NCBI GenBank assembly: GCA_902787575.1
Contig: CADAGX010000012.1
Coordinates: forward strand, 1 to 64,000
DNA length: 64,000 nt
DNA from: an uncultured Bacteroidales bacterium
Lineage (GTDB): Bacteria > Bacteroidota > Bacteroidia > Bacteroidales > Bacteroidaceae
Reading direction: 5' to 3'
The notes below the pieces were generated by a model. The model did not search any database. It was not told the DNA's origin and was given only the letters and a program-made list of their open reading frames with translations. Position 1 is the stretch's first letter, and every line of letters begins with the position of its first letter. A program made the translations under genes and the position numbers. Shown in pieces: positions 45,445 through 54,465 of the stretch.

Positions 45445-46170
45445 ATGGGAAAACGACTGCGGAAACTCAAGAAAATACGACTTCACAGAGAAGGCACCCA
45501 CACGCTCCTTTGGGGCGGGCTGCTGTTGTTGATGGTGAATCTGCTCGTCTTTTACTTATTCCCGGGCGTGGTTTCCTACGTGGTGTTTGCCGTCAGCCTG
45601 ACGGTTTACCTTGTGGTAGTCAATTTCTTCCGTTGTCCCCTCCGTATTTTTGACGGCGACACAGAGCGCATCGTAGTGGCTCCGGCGGACGGCCGTGTGG
45701 TGGTGGTAGAGGAAGTGGAGGAGAACGAGTATTTCCACGACCGCCGTCTCATGGTCAGCATCTTCATGAGTCTCTTCAATGTGCACGCCAATTGGATTCC
45801 GGTGGACGGCATCGTCCGCCATGTGACGCATTTCGACGGCAATTATCACCGCGCGTGGCTGCCGAAGGCGAGCATCGAAAACGAGCACAGCTTGGTTGTA
45901 ATCGAGACACCCGACGGCACGGAGGTCTTGGCGCGTCAGGTGGCAGGCGCGATGGCACGCCGCATTGTCACGTATGCACAGGAGGGAGACGAATGTTTCG
46001 TCGACGAGCATATGGGTTTCATCAAGTTCGGCTCGCGCGTTGACCTCTTCTTGCCGCTCGGCACGGAGGTCTGCGTAAAACTCAATCAGGTGACGCACGG
46101 CAACGAGACCATCGTGGCGCGGCTGCAGGCTCCTGCTGCGCAGCCGGCGGACGAGGCGACTGATGCCTGA
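45445..46170 (+). CDS. psd: phosphatidylserine decarboxylase proenzyme
   Basis: A 241-residue membrane-associated enzyme that makes phosphatidylethanolamine. It has two N-terminal hydrophobic segments (residues 21-60) and an [13 protein letters not shown] core. The histidine-bearing [16 protein letters not shown] is intact. The autocatalytic site is KFGSRVD (G196-S197), where cleavage yields the pyruvoyl cofactor. The short form matches Psd proteins of Bacteroidota. It is followed 24 bases later by pssA, which supplies its substrate. Confidence 0.95.
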   Translation: MGKRLRKLKKIRLHREGTHTLLWGGLLLLMVNLLVFYLFPGVVSYVVFAVSLTVYLVVVNFFRCPLRIFDGDTERIVVAPADGRVVVVEEVEENEYFHDRRLMVSIFMSLFNVHANWIPVDGIVRHVTHFDGNYHRAWLPKASIENEHSLVVIETPDGTEVLARQVAGAMARRIVTYAQEGDECFVDEHMGFIKFGSRVDLFLPLGTEVCVKLNQVTHGNETIVARLQAPAAQPADEATDA

Positions 46171-46194
46171 CCCTTGAACCAGATTTTCTGAACT

Positions 46195-46899
46195 ATGGAT
46201 TTTCAACTGAAGAAGCACATCCCCAACGCCATCACATGTTGCAACCTAATGAGTGGCTGCGCCGCCACGGGTGCCGCCTTCTATGGTCATTACCATTGGG
46301 CCGTGGTGATGATAGTGGTGGGTGCTGTTTTCGACTTTTTCGACGGCCTTACGGCTCGTGCCTTGGGCGTCTCTTCGCCCATCGGCAAGGAGCTCGACTC
46401 GCTGGCCGACGTCGTAACCTTCGGTGTGGCGCCCAGTGCCATACTTTTCTACCTCTTCCACGAGGTACACTGCCCCGAGATGCTGATGCCCGTGTGGCAT
46501 GTCCTGCCGTATGCGGCCTTTCTGATGGCAGCTTTCTCAGCGTTGCGACTGGCCAAATTCAACCTCGATACGCGGCAGACGACGCAGTTCATCGGTCTTC
46601 CCACGCCAGCCAACGCACTTTTCTGGGGCTCGCTGGTGCTGGGGCAGCACGCGTTTCTGGTTTCGCAGCGGTTCAACGCCGTCTTTCTGCTGCTCTTCAT
46701 GCTGCTTTTCTGCTGGCTGTTGGTGGCCGAAGTGCCCATGCTGGCACTGAAGTTCAAGAATCTCTCGTGGGCCGACAACCGCTGGCGCTACATTCTCCTG
46801 CTGGGTTGCCTGCCGTGCTTCCTGTTGGGAACCAGTTGTTTCGCAGCCATTATCGTGTGGTACGTGCTGCTTTCCATCGTACATAATAAGGTGGGTTGA
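46195..46899 (+). CDS. pssA: CDP-diacylglycerol-serine O-phosphatidyltransferase
   Basis: A 234-residue multi-pass membrane enzyme that makes phosphatidylserine from CDP-diacylglycerol and serine. The CDP-alcohol phosphotransferase motif is complete: D47, D50-G-L-T-A-R55, G64, D68 and D72 in DFFDGLTARALG and GKELDSLAD. About six to seven hydrophobic helices follow. It is paired with psd in one operon. Confidence 0.95.
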   Translation: MDFQLKKHIPNAITCCNLMSGCAATGAAFYGHYHWAVVMIVVGAVFDFFDGLTARALGVSSPIGKELDSLADVVTFGVAPSAILFYLFHEVHCPEMLMPVWHVLPYAAFLMAAFSALRLAKFNLDTRQTTQFIGLPTPANALFWGSLVLGQHAFLVSQRFNAVFLLLFMLLFCWLLVAEVPMLALKFKNLSWADNRWRYILLLGCLPCFLLGTSCFAAIIVWYVLLSIVHNKVG

Positions 46900-46900
46900 A

Positions 46901-46990
46901 ACGCCACGTGTGGCGTGAAAAAAACTACACGTCGCGTGAGCTCACGCGACGCGTCGCTGTGACGCTTGCGACGTGTCGCATTTTCGTTTC
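46901..46990. repeat. copy 5 of the intergenic hairpin family, including a 22-bp perfect palindrome
   Basis: CGCCACGTGTGGCG is followed by CTACACGTCGCG and a perfect 22-bp palindrome at 46930-46951 centred on GAGCTC. A further CGACGCGTCG and GCGACGTGTCGCA follow. It lies between the convergent pssA and tadA genes. Confidence 0.7.
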
Positions 46991-47026
46991 CTTGCTGTGC
47001 CTTCTCAGAACCTCTGTGCAGCGGGT

Positions 47027-47461
47027 TTATCTCTTTCGCTTGAAGAATTCTTTCATCAGTGCGCCGCATTCTTCCTCCAGCGTGCCGGCCGTCACTTCGG
47101 TGCGCGGATGCAGTGCGTCGGGCGCAAAGGTTCGGTAGCCGCGCTTTGGGTCGGCCGCTCCATACACCACGCGGCCGATTTGCGACCAGCCAAGTGCGCC
47201 GGCGCACATGACGCACGGCTCCACCGTAACGTAGAGCGTGCAGTCCGTCAGGTACTTTCCGCCCAAATGACTGGCAGCGGCCGTGATGGCTTGCATCTCG
47301 GCGTGCGCCGTCACGTCGGTGAGCCGTTCCGTGAGGTTGTGCGCGCGGGCTATGATGCGGTCGCGGCAGACAATGACGGCACCGACGGGAATTTCGTCGG
47401 CCCGGAAAGCCTCTTGCGCCTCCTCCAGTGCCTGTCTCATGTAGAAATTGTCGTCTGCCAT
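47027..47461 (-). CDS. tadA: tRNA-specific adenosine deaminase
   Basis: A 144-residue zinc deaminase that converts wobble adenosine 34 to inosine in tRNA-Arg. It has the zinc/proton-transfer motif TAHAEMQAI (H53, E55) and VEPCVMCAGAL (C82, C85). RRVVYGAADPKRG-type sequence (GRVVYGAADPKRG) and the C-terminal ECGALMKEFFKRKR are typical for TadA rather than guanine deaminase. The promoter is at 47487, divergent from birA. Confidence 0.93.
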   Translation of the reverse strand: MADDNFYMRQALEEAQEAFRADEIPVGAVIVCRDRIIARAHNLTERLTDVTAHAEMQAITAAASHLGGKYLTDCTLYVTVEPCVMCAGALGWSQIGRVVYGAADPKRGYRTFAPDALHPRTEVTAGTLEEECGALMKEFFKRKR

Positions 47462-47486
47462 CGTTTTTTCTTGTGCTACGTCGTGG

Positions 47487-47494
47487 CAAAGTTA
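47487..47494 (-). promoter_or_regulatory. promoter box of tadA
   Basis: TAACTTTG on the minus strand, 26 bases before the tadA ATG and only 11 bases from the divergent birA box. Confidence 0.65.
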
Positions 47495-47505
47495 CGTTTT
47501 TTTTC

Positions 47506-47513
47506 TAATTTTG
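47506..47513 (+). promoter_or_regulatory. promoter box of birA-pyrH
   Basis: TAATTTTG, 20 bases before the birA ATG at 47534. Confidence 0.65.
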
Positions 47514-47533
47514 TAAGCAAAACAGCTGAAGAA

Positions 47534-48265
47534 ATGAACTTGCGACGCGTGGAACTGGCCGAGACCGTGAGCACAAACACCTTTGCCAAGGGGCTCGACG
47601 ATGCGGCCGACGGCGGTTGGACGCTGGTGACGGCCGAGTTTCAGACAGCTGGCCGTGGCGCTGGCGAGAACCGCTGGGAGTCGGAGCGCAGCAAGAATCT
47701 GCTCTTCAGTCTTCGCATGAAACCGAAAGGCGTGGCTGCCGCGCGAATGTTCGTGCTCAGCGAAGCGTTGGCGCTGGCCGTGTGCGGAGCGCTGGACGAG
47801 TACGGCAGCGGATTCTGCATCAAGTGGCCGAACGACATCTACCACGCCGACCGCAAGATGGTGGGCATGCTGATAGAGAACACGCTGCGTGGCGACTTGG
47901 TGGACACGTCTGTCATGGGCGTGGGCATCAACGTGAATCAGCGACGTTTTCGCAGCGATGCGCCAAATCCTGTCTCGCTCTTCCAGGTGCTGGGACACGA
48001 GGTGGAACGCGAGACACTGCTGACGAGCGTCGTATCGCGCCTTGCAGAAGAGTGCGCAAGGGTCACAGACGGGCAGTACGATGCGCTGCATCAGCGCTAC
48101 GTGGCGCGCCTCTATCGTCGCGGCGAGGAACATGCTTATCGCGACGCCGCCGGCACCTTCCGTGCCACGCTCACTGACGTGGAACCCACAGGCCACCTGC
48201 TGCTCCGCGACACGCAGGGACTCGAGCGACGCTATGCATTCAAGGAAATAACATATATAATATAA
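47534..48265 (+). CDS. birA: biotin-[acetyl-CoA-carboxylase] ligase
   Basis: A 243-residue class I biotin protein ligase without the N-terminal DNA-binding domain. It activates biotin with ATP and attaches it to carboxyl-carrier proteins. Visible are ETVSTNTFAK, the biotinyl-AMP loop TAGRGAGENRWES (about residues 38-50), the catalytic lysine in CIKWPNDIY, and KMVGMLIEN and MGVGINVNQ. The ATG at 47534 follows the promoter box, so the open frame upstream is not used. It is followed three bases later by pyrH. Confidence 0.93.
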   Translation: MNLRRVELAETVSTNTFAKGLDDAADGGWTLVTAEFQTAGRGAGENRWESERSKNLLFSLRMKPKGVAAARMFVLSEALALAVCGALDEYGSGFCIKWPNDIYHADRKMVGMLIENTLRGDLVDTSVMGVGINVNQRRFRSDAPNPVSLFQVLGHEVERETLLTSVVSRLAEECARVTDGQYDALHQRYVARLYRRGEEHAYRDAAGTFRATLTDVEPTGHLLLRDTQGLERRYAFKEITYII

Positions 48266-48268
48266 GGT

Positions 48269-48982
48269 ATGGAAACAAGATTCAGAAGAATTCTGTTGAA
48301 GCTCTCGGGCGAAAGCCTCATGGGAGAACAGAAGTATGGCATCGACGAAAAACGTCTGGCCGAGTACGCGCAACAAATAAAGGAAGCCCACGAGATGGGT
48401 GTGCAGGTTGGCATTGTCATTGGCGGCGGCAACATCTTCCGCGGACTGAGTGGCGCAGGGAAAGGTTTCGACCGTGTCAAGGGCGACCAGATGGGCATGT
48501 GTGCTACGGTAATTAACTCGCTGGGACTAAGTAGTGCACTTGGCGCTGTGGGTGTGAAGAGTCGCGTGCTGACGGCCATCCGCATGGAACCCATCGGCGA
48601 GCTGTACACAAAATGGAAAGCCATCGAGGCAATGGAGCAGGGCGATGTCGTAATCATGAGCGCCGGCACGGGAAATCCGTATTTCACCACCGACACGGGC
48701 AGCAGCCTGCGTGGCATAGAGATAGAGGCTGACGTGATGCTGAAGGGGACACGTGTGGATGGCATCTATACGGCGGACCCCGAGAAAGACCCCACGGCCA
48801 CAAAGTTCCACGACATCACGTACGACGAGATTTACAACCGCGGCCTGAAGGTGATGGATCTCACAGCCACCACCATGTGTAAGGAGAACAATCTGCCAAT
48901 CTACGTCTTTAATATGGACGTTTACGGCAACTTGCGCCGGGTGCTGCAGGGCGAAGAAATCGGTACGCTGGTTCACAACTGA
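48269..48982 (+). CDS. pyrH: uridylate kinase
   Basis: A 237-residue amino-acid-kinase-family enzyme that phosphorylates UMP to UDP. It shows RILLKLSGESLMG at residues 7-19, GIVIGGGNIFRG, GDQMGMCATVINSL, the UMP-binding GTGNPYFTTDTG and DGIYTADPEKDP. Length is normal. It lies three bases after birA and ends at a strong terminator. Its product is the entry point to all UDP-sugars made elsewhere in this window. Confidence 0.97.
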   Translation: METRFRRILLKLSGESLMGEQKYGIDEKRLAEYAQQIKEAHEMGVQVGIVIGGGNIFRGLSGAGKGFDRVKGDQMGMCATVINSLGLSSALGAVGVKSRVLTAIRMEPIGELYTKWKAIEAMEQGDVVIMSAGTGNPYFTTDTGSSLRGIEIEADVMLKGTRVDGIYTADPEKDPTATKFHDITYDEIYNRGLKVMDLTATTMCKENNLPIYVFNMDVYGNLRRVLQGEEIGTLVHN

Positions 48983-49009
48983 CGACGCGGCACGACGAAA
49001 AGAAAAAGT

Positions 49010-49050
49010 CAGGGGCTGGAGAACAAAGTTTTTCTCCAGCCCCTGATGCT
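49010..49050. terminator. bidirectional terminator between pyrH and the dehydratase gene
   Basis: CAGGGGCTGGAGAA pairs with TTCTCCAGCCCCTG (49010-49045), with A-rich sequence before and TGCTTTTG after. Confidence 0.8.
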
Positions 49051-49086
49051 TTTGACGTGTATCTTTTGTCTGGGCGACTGCCGCAA

Positions 49087-51003
49087 CTATTCTTGCTTGT
49101 CGAGTTGCTGATATACCGAGTGCTGACTCTTGTACTCCGGCACGATTTCCTTCATCTTGCGTACCGTCTCCATGTTGTCATACTCACGGCTGATGCGTAC
49201 CAGGTCGTCAATCCACTGGCAAACTTCGGCGTAATCGTATTCGCGCACCTGTGCAATCTTGATTTTCTTATTGAAGGTGGGCTTCGTTATTTCCTCGTTG
49301 TTCAGCACTTCCTCGTACAGTTTCTCGCCATCGCGCAGTCCGGTGAATTTTATCTCCACGTCTTTTGCGCCGCTGAGCTGTATCATACGTTTGGCCAGGT
49401 CGGCAATCTTCACGGGCTTGCCCATGTCGAAAACAAAAATCTCGCCGCCGTTGCCCATCGTGCCGGCTTCGAGCACCAACTTACATGCCTCGGGAATGAG
49501 CATGAAGAAGCGTATGATGTCGGGATGCGTCACGGTGACGGGACCGCCGTTCCTTATCTGCTCGCGGAAGAGTGGGATGACGGAACCGTTGGAGCCCAGC
49601 ACATTTCCGAAACGCGTAGTCACAAACTGAGTCTCGCCCTGAATTTTTCCTTCTTTGATGGCCTTGTCAAGACTTTGCACGTAGATTTCGCAAATTCGCT
49701 TCGAGCAGCCCATCACGTTGGTGGGGTTCACAGCTTTGTCCGTGGATATCATAACGAATTTGCGGATGCCGTATTTCACACTTAGGTCGGCCAGAACGCG
49801 TGTTCCCAAGATGTTGTTTTGCACGGCTTCGCTGGGATTGTCTTCCATCATCGGCACGTGCTTGTACGCTGCCGCGTGGAAAACATATTCCGGGCGGAAC
49901 TGCGCGAAGATGCTCTCCATGTGTTCGCGGTTGGCAATGCTGGTGACGATGGTCTGTGCCTTGATACCGGCATAGTTGCGTGCCATCATCAGGCGGATGT
50001 CGTGTTGCGGCGTCTCGGCCGAGTCAATGAGAATCAGTTGCGAAGGTTCCCATTGCGCTATCTGTCGCACCATTTCCGAGCCGATGCTTCCGGCGCTTCC
50101 GGTGATGAGGATGCGGCGACCGCGCAGCAGCCGCTCCACGGCTTGTAAATCGACCTGAATTTCCTCGCGCGGCAGCAAATCCTCGATTTCCACCTCGTGG
50201 AGGTGCGAAGTGTTGATGTCGCTTTTTCCGTCCCACTGCTGAGCCAGGTTGGTGGTGTACACCTTAATGCCGGCTTCCAACAGTCGTTCTGTCATTGCCT
50301 CGTTTGCCATGAAACGCTCTGTCTTGAGCGGCGAAACAAGTAGCGCTGTGGCCCTCTTCTGTTTCATGTGCTCCACCAGATGTTCGTCGTTCCGATAGAC
50401 ATTAACTCCCTGCAACATATGTCCGGGCATGTCTTCCGAGTCGCTGACGAAGCCGAAGAGTACAAAACGCGACGGGTTGTCCATGCGAATGCTCTTGGAG
50501 AGAGCCATGCCGCCGGCGCGCGTTCCATAGATGAAGACACGTCGCGTGGCTTTCCCCTCGTGCAAGGAATCGTAAACATACTTCACGAAAATGCGGGCGG
50601 CAAACATGATAACCGTGGCAACGAACCACGAGAACAGAAGCACTTGCCAACCGATGGGTACAAACAATTTGTCAGCTTGCAGCACGTGACGTCCCACCTC
50701 GATGATTACGATGCCTATCAGGTTTGCAATAGCAACGCGGTAAAGGTCGGTGAAAGACGAGAAACGCAGCACGCCGCGGTAGGTTTGCATGATGCGGAAG
50801 CCCACAACATAGGGAATGAGGTATATTATCAGAGTTCCCAACAGCGCCCAAATAGTATTGTTGGCAGGCAGTTTCTGTGCTATGAGCAGGTAAACAAAAA
50901 GATTTGAAAGCAAGACTACACTACAATCGAATATCAGCACTGCCCAATATGGCATGGCGTTTTTCGAGAAGTACCAGTCTGCTATTTTTTTAAATAAGTT
51001 CAT
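49087..51003 (-). CDS. PglF/CapD-like membrane nucleotide-sugar 4,6-dehydratase
   Basis: A 638-residue inner-membrane enzyme with four N-terminal helices (to about 130), a CoA-binding-like Rossmann region and a second Rossmann domain starting with ILITGSAGSIGSEMVRQI near 290. The SDR catalytic segment is ISTDKAVNPTNVMGCSK; HAAAYKHVPMMEDNP is also typical. Such enzymes turn UDP-GlcNAc into a 4-keto-6-deoxy sugar for capsule or glycoprotein glycans. The ATG at 51003 is chosen because MNLFKKIADWYFSK leads straight into the first helix. It is the last gene of a minus-strand run that includes the beta-helix protein; whether they share a transcript is uncertain. Confidence 0.9.
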   Translation of the reverse strand: MNLFKKIADWYFSKNAMPYWAVLIFDCSVVLLSNLFVYLLIAQKLPANNTIWALLGTLIIYLIPYVVGFRIMQTYRGVLRFSSFTDLYRVAIANLIGIVIIEVGRHVLQADKLFVPIGWQVLLFSWFVATVIMFAARIFVKYVYDSLHEGKATRRVFIYGTRAGGMALSKSIRMDNPSRFVLFGFVSDSEDMPGHMLQGVNVYRNDEHLVEHMKQKRATALLVSPLKTERFMANEAMTERLLEAGIKVYTTNLAQQWDGKSDINTSHLHEVEIEDLLPREEIQVDLQAVERLLRGRRILITGSAGSIGSEMVRQIAQWEPSQLILIDSAETPQHDIRLMMARNYAGIKAQTIVTSIANREHMESIFAQFRPEYVFHAAAYKHVPMMEDNPSEAVQNNILGTRVLADLSVKYGIRKFVMISTDKAVNPTNVMGCSKRICEIYVQSLDKAIKEGKIQGETQFVTTRFGNVLGSNGSVIPLFREQIRNGGPVTVTHPDIIRFFMLIPEACKLVLEAGTMGNGGEIFVFDMGKPVKIADLAKRMIQLSGAKDVEIKFTGLRDGEKLYEEVLNNEEITKPTFNKKIKIAQVREYDYAEVCQWIDDLVRISREYDNMETVRKMKEIVPEYKSQHSVYQQLDKQE

Positions 51004-51070
51004 AAGCTTATAAATGACGTTTGTGTTTCCGCCGGGCTCCTGCACTTTTAGGTCTCGCGGCAGCACGTAT

Positions 51071-52273
51071 TTATTTTACTATAGCTTCGTAGTCGATGGC
51101 GGTCGTGGTCTTTACGGTGCCGCCTTTGGCATAATATGTTCCTCCCACCTTGATGCTTTTGCTCTGCGACCCGGTGTTTGTGACGGTGACAGAGCCCGCA
51201 GAGATGGTTAGGTCGTTCGTCACCTTAATTCCCATACATTTGCTCGTTTCTTTCGTAACGGGGTCGGTGTACACGCCACCCGTGGCACGAATGATGATGA
51301 CGGTGCTGGCATCATTTTCGTTGATGGTCATGTACGATGCCGTAATGCCTTTGCTGCCGGCTCCCGAGGTGGCAATGTTGATGTTGCCGCCACTAACTAT
51401 CATTGTGGAGTCAGATTTTATTCCTTTCACGTCTGGGCTGGTGAGCGTCATCGTGATGTTTCCGCCTTTGATGAAGACGAATCCATTGTATTCCTCCGTG
51501 GGATCGTTGGTCATCTCAGCCTGAATGCCGTCGCCTGTCATGCCGCTCAGATTCAGTGTGCCGCCGTTCATCTGAAAGTATTGGCCGGCATGTATGGCAT
51601 CGCCAGCTGCTTTCGTCACGGTGATGGTTCCTGTAGATTTTTTCAGCTGCAAATATTCTTTTGTGGCGATGGCGTGTCTGGTGTTCCCCTTCACGTTAAG
51701 GCTCCCGCCACCTGATATTTCCAAGTGTCCCTTGCAATAGAGGCAAGCTTTCTGCTCGCCGTTTGTTGCATCGGTGAGTGTGTTTGTTGTTCCTCCCACG
51801 AGTATGAGGTCAACGCGCTTGCCGCACTGAATGTCGAGAGGTGCGCCGGTAGTGGAGGTTAGATTGAGCCCTTGGAGGTAAAACTTGCACTTGTAGCCGC
51901 CGGTGTACGTGAGGGAACCGTTGGAGCTACTGCCGGAAAGTTCGATTTCGAGTTCGTCCGTTGTATTCTCGCTTACGATATTCACATTGGCACCGTTGGT
52001 CGTGTATGAAACGCCGGGCGCATTGCGCAAATCCACGGTCGCTGTGCTTCCGTTGAAGGCAACCGAGATGACATACACCATGCGGATGCTGTCTATCTGG
52101 GCTGTGGCGTATGTGGTTTCACCCACCTTGACGCTGGCTCCGTTGTTGGAGAACGTGAGGTCTTGCAAGGCCACGCGCTCGTTGTCGCCGTTCGCCCAAA
52201 TGCGCATGTACTGCTGGGCGGATGCGGCGAGCGTAATTGCTGCAAGAAGTACAGTCGATATGATACGTTTCAT
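51071..52273 (-). CDS. Cthe_2159-type carbohydrate-binding beta-helix protein
   Basis: A 400-residue exported protein with signal peptide MKRIISTVLLAAITLAASAQ. The region from about 85 to the end has repeated beta-helix rungs (YKCKFYLQGLNLTSTTGAPL, LTDATNGEQKACLYCKGHLEISGGGSLNV, AGDAIHAGQYFQMNGGTLNL, SPDVKGIKSDSTMIVSGGNI). This is the pattern of the Cthe_2159 family (Pfam carbohydrate-binding domain), whose founding member binds cellulose and polygalacturonate. The family is often found near VTC and DUF4956 genes, as here. It follows the sorting-tail gene by 12 bases. Confidence 0.82.
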   Translation of the reverse strand: MKRIISTVLLAAITLAASAQQYMRIWANGDNERVALQDLTFSNNGASVKVGETTYATAQIDSIRMVYVISVAFNGSTATVDLRNAPGVSYTTNGANVNIVSENTTDELEIELSGSSSNGSLTYTGGYKCKFYLQGLNLTSTTGAPLDIQCGKRVDLILVGGTTNTLTDATNGEQKACLYCKGHLEISGGGSLNVKGNTRHAIATKEYLQLKKSTGTITVTKAAGDAIHAGQYFQMNGGTLNLSGMTGDGIQAEMTNDPTEEYNGFVFIKGGNITMTLTSPDVKGIKSDSTMIVSGGNINIATSGAGSKGITASYMTINENDASTVIIIRATGGVYTDPVTKETSKCMGIKVTNDLTISAGSVTVTNTGSQSKSIKVGGTYYAKGGTVKTTTAIDYEAIVK

Positions 52274-52285
52274 GTGGCGTTTTCC

Positions 52286-52735
52286 TTATTTCGTTATCTT
52301 GATGGTCTGCTGGCCAAGGCTTACAATGTAGAGGCCACGGGGCAGCGAAGCCAAATTCACCTTGGCGCCTTCCTGGTCTATGCTTGCCACACTGACAAGC
52401 GCACCCGAGGCATTGTAGACGCGAAGGAGTCCTTTCTGAGATGTGTAGAGCGTGCCGCCTTTGAAGCGCAGGTCTTTTGTCTTCTGGGGCAGCGACTCAA
52501 CGGACACTGCTGTGTTGGAGAACTGCATCTTCTGCATTTCGCTCAGCGGATACGTAACGTCGCCGTCTGTCGTCGTAATGACAATGTTCGTACTTGTGAA
52601 GGTGATTTTCTTCACAGTGCTCAGCGTAAGGCTGGATTCGCCGCTCGTGCGGGTTACGTTGAGGTAAGTATAGTCATCGGCCACAGCAAACTGTGTGGCC
52701 AGAGCCAGCAGGATTGTAAAGAAGCACTTTTTCAT
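52286..52735 (-). CDS. small secreted protein with T9SS-like C-terminal domain
   Basis: A 149-residue protein with signal peptide MKKCFFTILLALATQFAVA. It carries a short N-terminal region of paired beta strands (SSLTLSTVKKITFTSTNIVITTTDGD and the related YPLSEMQKMQFSN) and a C-terminal sorting-type domain (LLRVYNASGALVSVASID, NLASLPRGLYIVSLGQQTIK). It is almost only a signal plus a tail. The same N-terminal strand pattern (NERVALQDLTFSN) occurs in the next gene. It lies 12 bases upstream of that gene. Confidence 0.72.
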   Translation of the reverse strand: MKKCFFTILLALATQFAVADDYTYLNVTRTSGESSLTLSTVKKITFTSTNIVITTTDGDVTYPLSEMQKMQFSNTAVSVESLPQKTKDLRFKGGTLYTSQKGLLRVYNASGALVSVASIDQEGAKVNLASLPRGLYIVSLGQQTIKITK

Positions 52736-52780
52736 CTTTTTTGTGTTTTAGGTAGTTTTCAAATTATTCTTTTTGTTGTC

Positions 52781-53629
52781 TCAGAATTTATAGGTATATC
52801 CGATGTTTACTGCGTGCAGTCGTTCGTGCAACCGGGTGTGGATGTCCTCGTCGTAAATGTTGGCCGTGAGGATGTAGGCCAGCGTCAGTTCGTTTTTCTT
52901 ATTGAATTTGTAGCTGCAGCCAGCGGCAGAACGAATCTTCTCGAGGTTCATATCCTCGCCCAGATTGTTATGGAATTCCACTGACACGAATGGTTCGAAG
53001 CGCCATCCCTTCTTGTCCACCGAAAGTTTCAGGCGGCTGCGCAGAATGTGCGAGTCTTCGGCCGAGACGGTGTCTGTCTCATACTCGGGATAGCCAGCCT
53101 TCAGCTCGTAAGTCGTCACGCCGGTGGCGCTGTCCGTCGCTTTGGCGTAGCGATACTTCGCGTCGGTGGCTGTCGACTGCATTCGGTGGGTGTACTGATA
53201 ACGCTCTCTAACGGAGATGCGGAACCACTTCCAGAGCTTTACGGTGCCCGTCGCGTCGAATGACACTCTGTGGCGTGGCGACCAGTATGCGTCGCGCAGA
53301 TTATATCCGTTCCAGTTGTTGACGCTCACCACGTCGTTCTTGTAGTGCTCGCGGCGGTTGTCTGGGCGGTTGCGGTAAAGAAAATTGTATGACGCGTTCA
53401 GCTTTAGGTATTTGATGGGCTTGTAACCTACGTTTGCACCTATGCTCCAACGCGTGCGTTCTTCGGCGCGCAGTTCTGTACCAGCCCCCACACTCCAGTA
53501 GCGCGGCAAACTTTTCTCAATGTTCAGTTCACACCATTCGCCATAGCGGTCCTCAGCTTGGACGCTGACGAGTGGAAGCATTGCGCTCACAAGGGCGGAG
53601 ATGAAAAATAATCTTGTCTTTTTCGACAT
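52781..53629 (-). CDS. DUF2490 outer-membrane barrel protein
   Basis: A 282-residue exported protein with signal peptide MSKKTRLFFISALVSAMLPLVSVQA. Alternating beta strands follow (YGEWCELNIEKSLPRYWSVGAGTELRAEERT, FRISVRERYQYTHR, LTLAYILTANIYD) with an aromatic C-terminal residue in VNIGYTYKF. This matches DUF2490, a family of predicted outer-membrane barrels of unknown function. The ATG at 53629 sits downstream of the promoter box at 53660. It lies between the VTC/DUF4956 pair and the secreted proteins. Confidence 0.83.
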   Translation of the reverse strand: MSKKTRLFFISALVSAMLPLVSVQAEDRYGEWCELNIEKSLPRYWSVGAGTELRAEERTRWSIGANVGYKPIKYLKLNASYNFLYRNRPDNRREHYKNDVVSVNNWNGYNLRDAYWSPRHRVSFDATGTVKLWKWFRISVRERYQYTHRMQSTATDAKYRYAKATDSATGVTTYELKAGYPEYETDTVSAEDSHILRSRLKLSVDKKGWRFEPFVSVEFHNNLGEDMNLEKIRSAAGCSYKFNKKNELTLAYILTANIYDEDIHTRLHERLHAVNIGYTYKF

Positions 53630-53659
53630 CTGTCGTATTATATTTATGTATTGACGGCG

Positions 53660-53667
53660 CAAAGGTA
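53660..53667 (-). promoter_or_regulatory. promoter box of the DUF2490 transcription unit
   Basis: TACCTTTG on the minus strand, 31 bases before the DUF2490 ATG. It allows separate expression from the VTC/DUF4956 pair. Confidence 0.65.
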
Positions 53668-53736
53668 CGCTTTTTTTACGAATCGGCCATCAGAACTGCG
53701 TTACATTTTAATTAAATGAAGCAAAGCGCGGCAAAA

Positions 53737-54450
53737 TCAGACGCGTGGCATTTTCGTCAGCTCCTCGATGCTGTTGCCGCGGTCCAGCGGCTCATCGTAG
53801 AAGATGCGTATCATACAGCTGTCCTTGAGGAAGTCCACCATGCCGACTTCCACGCGAAGAATTTTCAGGCCAAGTCGTTTTTCCAAATCTGCCTTCAGTT
53901 CCTCGCGTTTCTCGGGCGCGATGAGGTTTACGTTGTCGTAGCGGATGTATTTGCTGCAGCTCGTGCTGACGATTCTGCTGCTCTCGAAAACCCAGGCAAG
54001 GCAGATGAAGACGAAATTGACGAATAGAATCGTCACCAATCCCACGCCATCCCAATAGTCTGCCTTCGGATGATAGTCACCCTGGGCTAACGCGTTGACC
54101 ACGCTGAGTGCGATAAGCATGAAGAGATACGTCATTTCCCGAATGGGCACAGCCTCGGTGCGGAATCGCATGATGCCGAAAATCGCAAACAGGCCGAGGG
54201 CGGCGCCCACATTCATGGAGTCGCCTTCCATAAGTGTCACCAAAAGGAAAATGCTCTGCGCCATCAGGATGAAGATGAACATGTAGTCGCGACGGTGACT
54301 GCGTGGGAAATAGAAGAAACGAGCAATGATGCTGACGACGGAGAGGTTGATGGCAAACCGTATCACCAGCGAGATAAAATGCTGCGGGTCGAAGAAAGTA
54401 ACTCCGATCAGGTTGCCCAATTGGTTATTCAGGTCTTGAATGAAATCCAT
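53737..54450 (-). CDS. DUF4956 inner-membrane protein
   Basis: A 237-residue membrane protein with four to five helices (FAINLSVVSIIARFFYF, YMFIFILMAQSIFLLVTLM, VGAALGLFAIFGIMRFRTEAVP, EMTYLFMLIALSVVNALA, GLVTILFVNFVFICLAWVF). A cytoplasmic C-terminal alpha/beta domain follows (EELKADLEKRLGLKILRVEVG). The FGIMRFRTEAVPIREMTYLF segment is the DUF4956 hallmark. Function is unknown; its steady partner across bacteria is a VTC-domain protein, here ending 15 bases upstream of its start. Confidence 0.88.
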   Translation of the reverse strand: MDFIQDLNNQLGNLIGVTFFDPQHFISLVIRFAINLSVVSIIARFFYFPRSHRRDYMFIFILMAQSIFLLVTLMEGDSMNVGAALGLFAIFGIMRFRTEAVPIREMTYLFMLIALSVVNALAQGDYHPKADYWDGVGLVTILFVNFVFICLAWVFESSRIVSTSCSKYIRYDNVNLIAPEKREELKADLEKRLGLKILRVEVGMVDFLKDSCMIRIFYDEPLDRGNSIEELTKMPRV

Positions 54451-54465
54451 AGTCGTTGAAATTAT

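Noticed and set aside
46973..47533. N-terminal extension of birA that would overlap tadA
   Set aside because: The promoter box at 47506 lies inside it and the ligase family sequence begins at the ATG at 47534.
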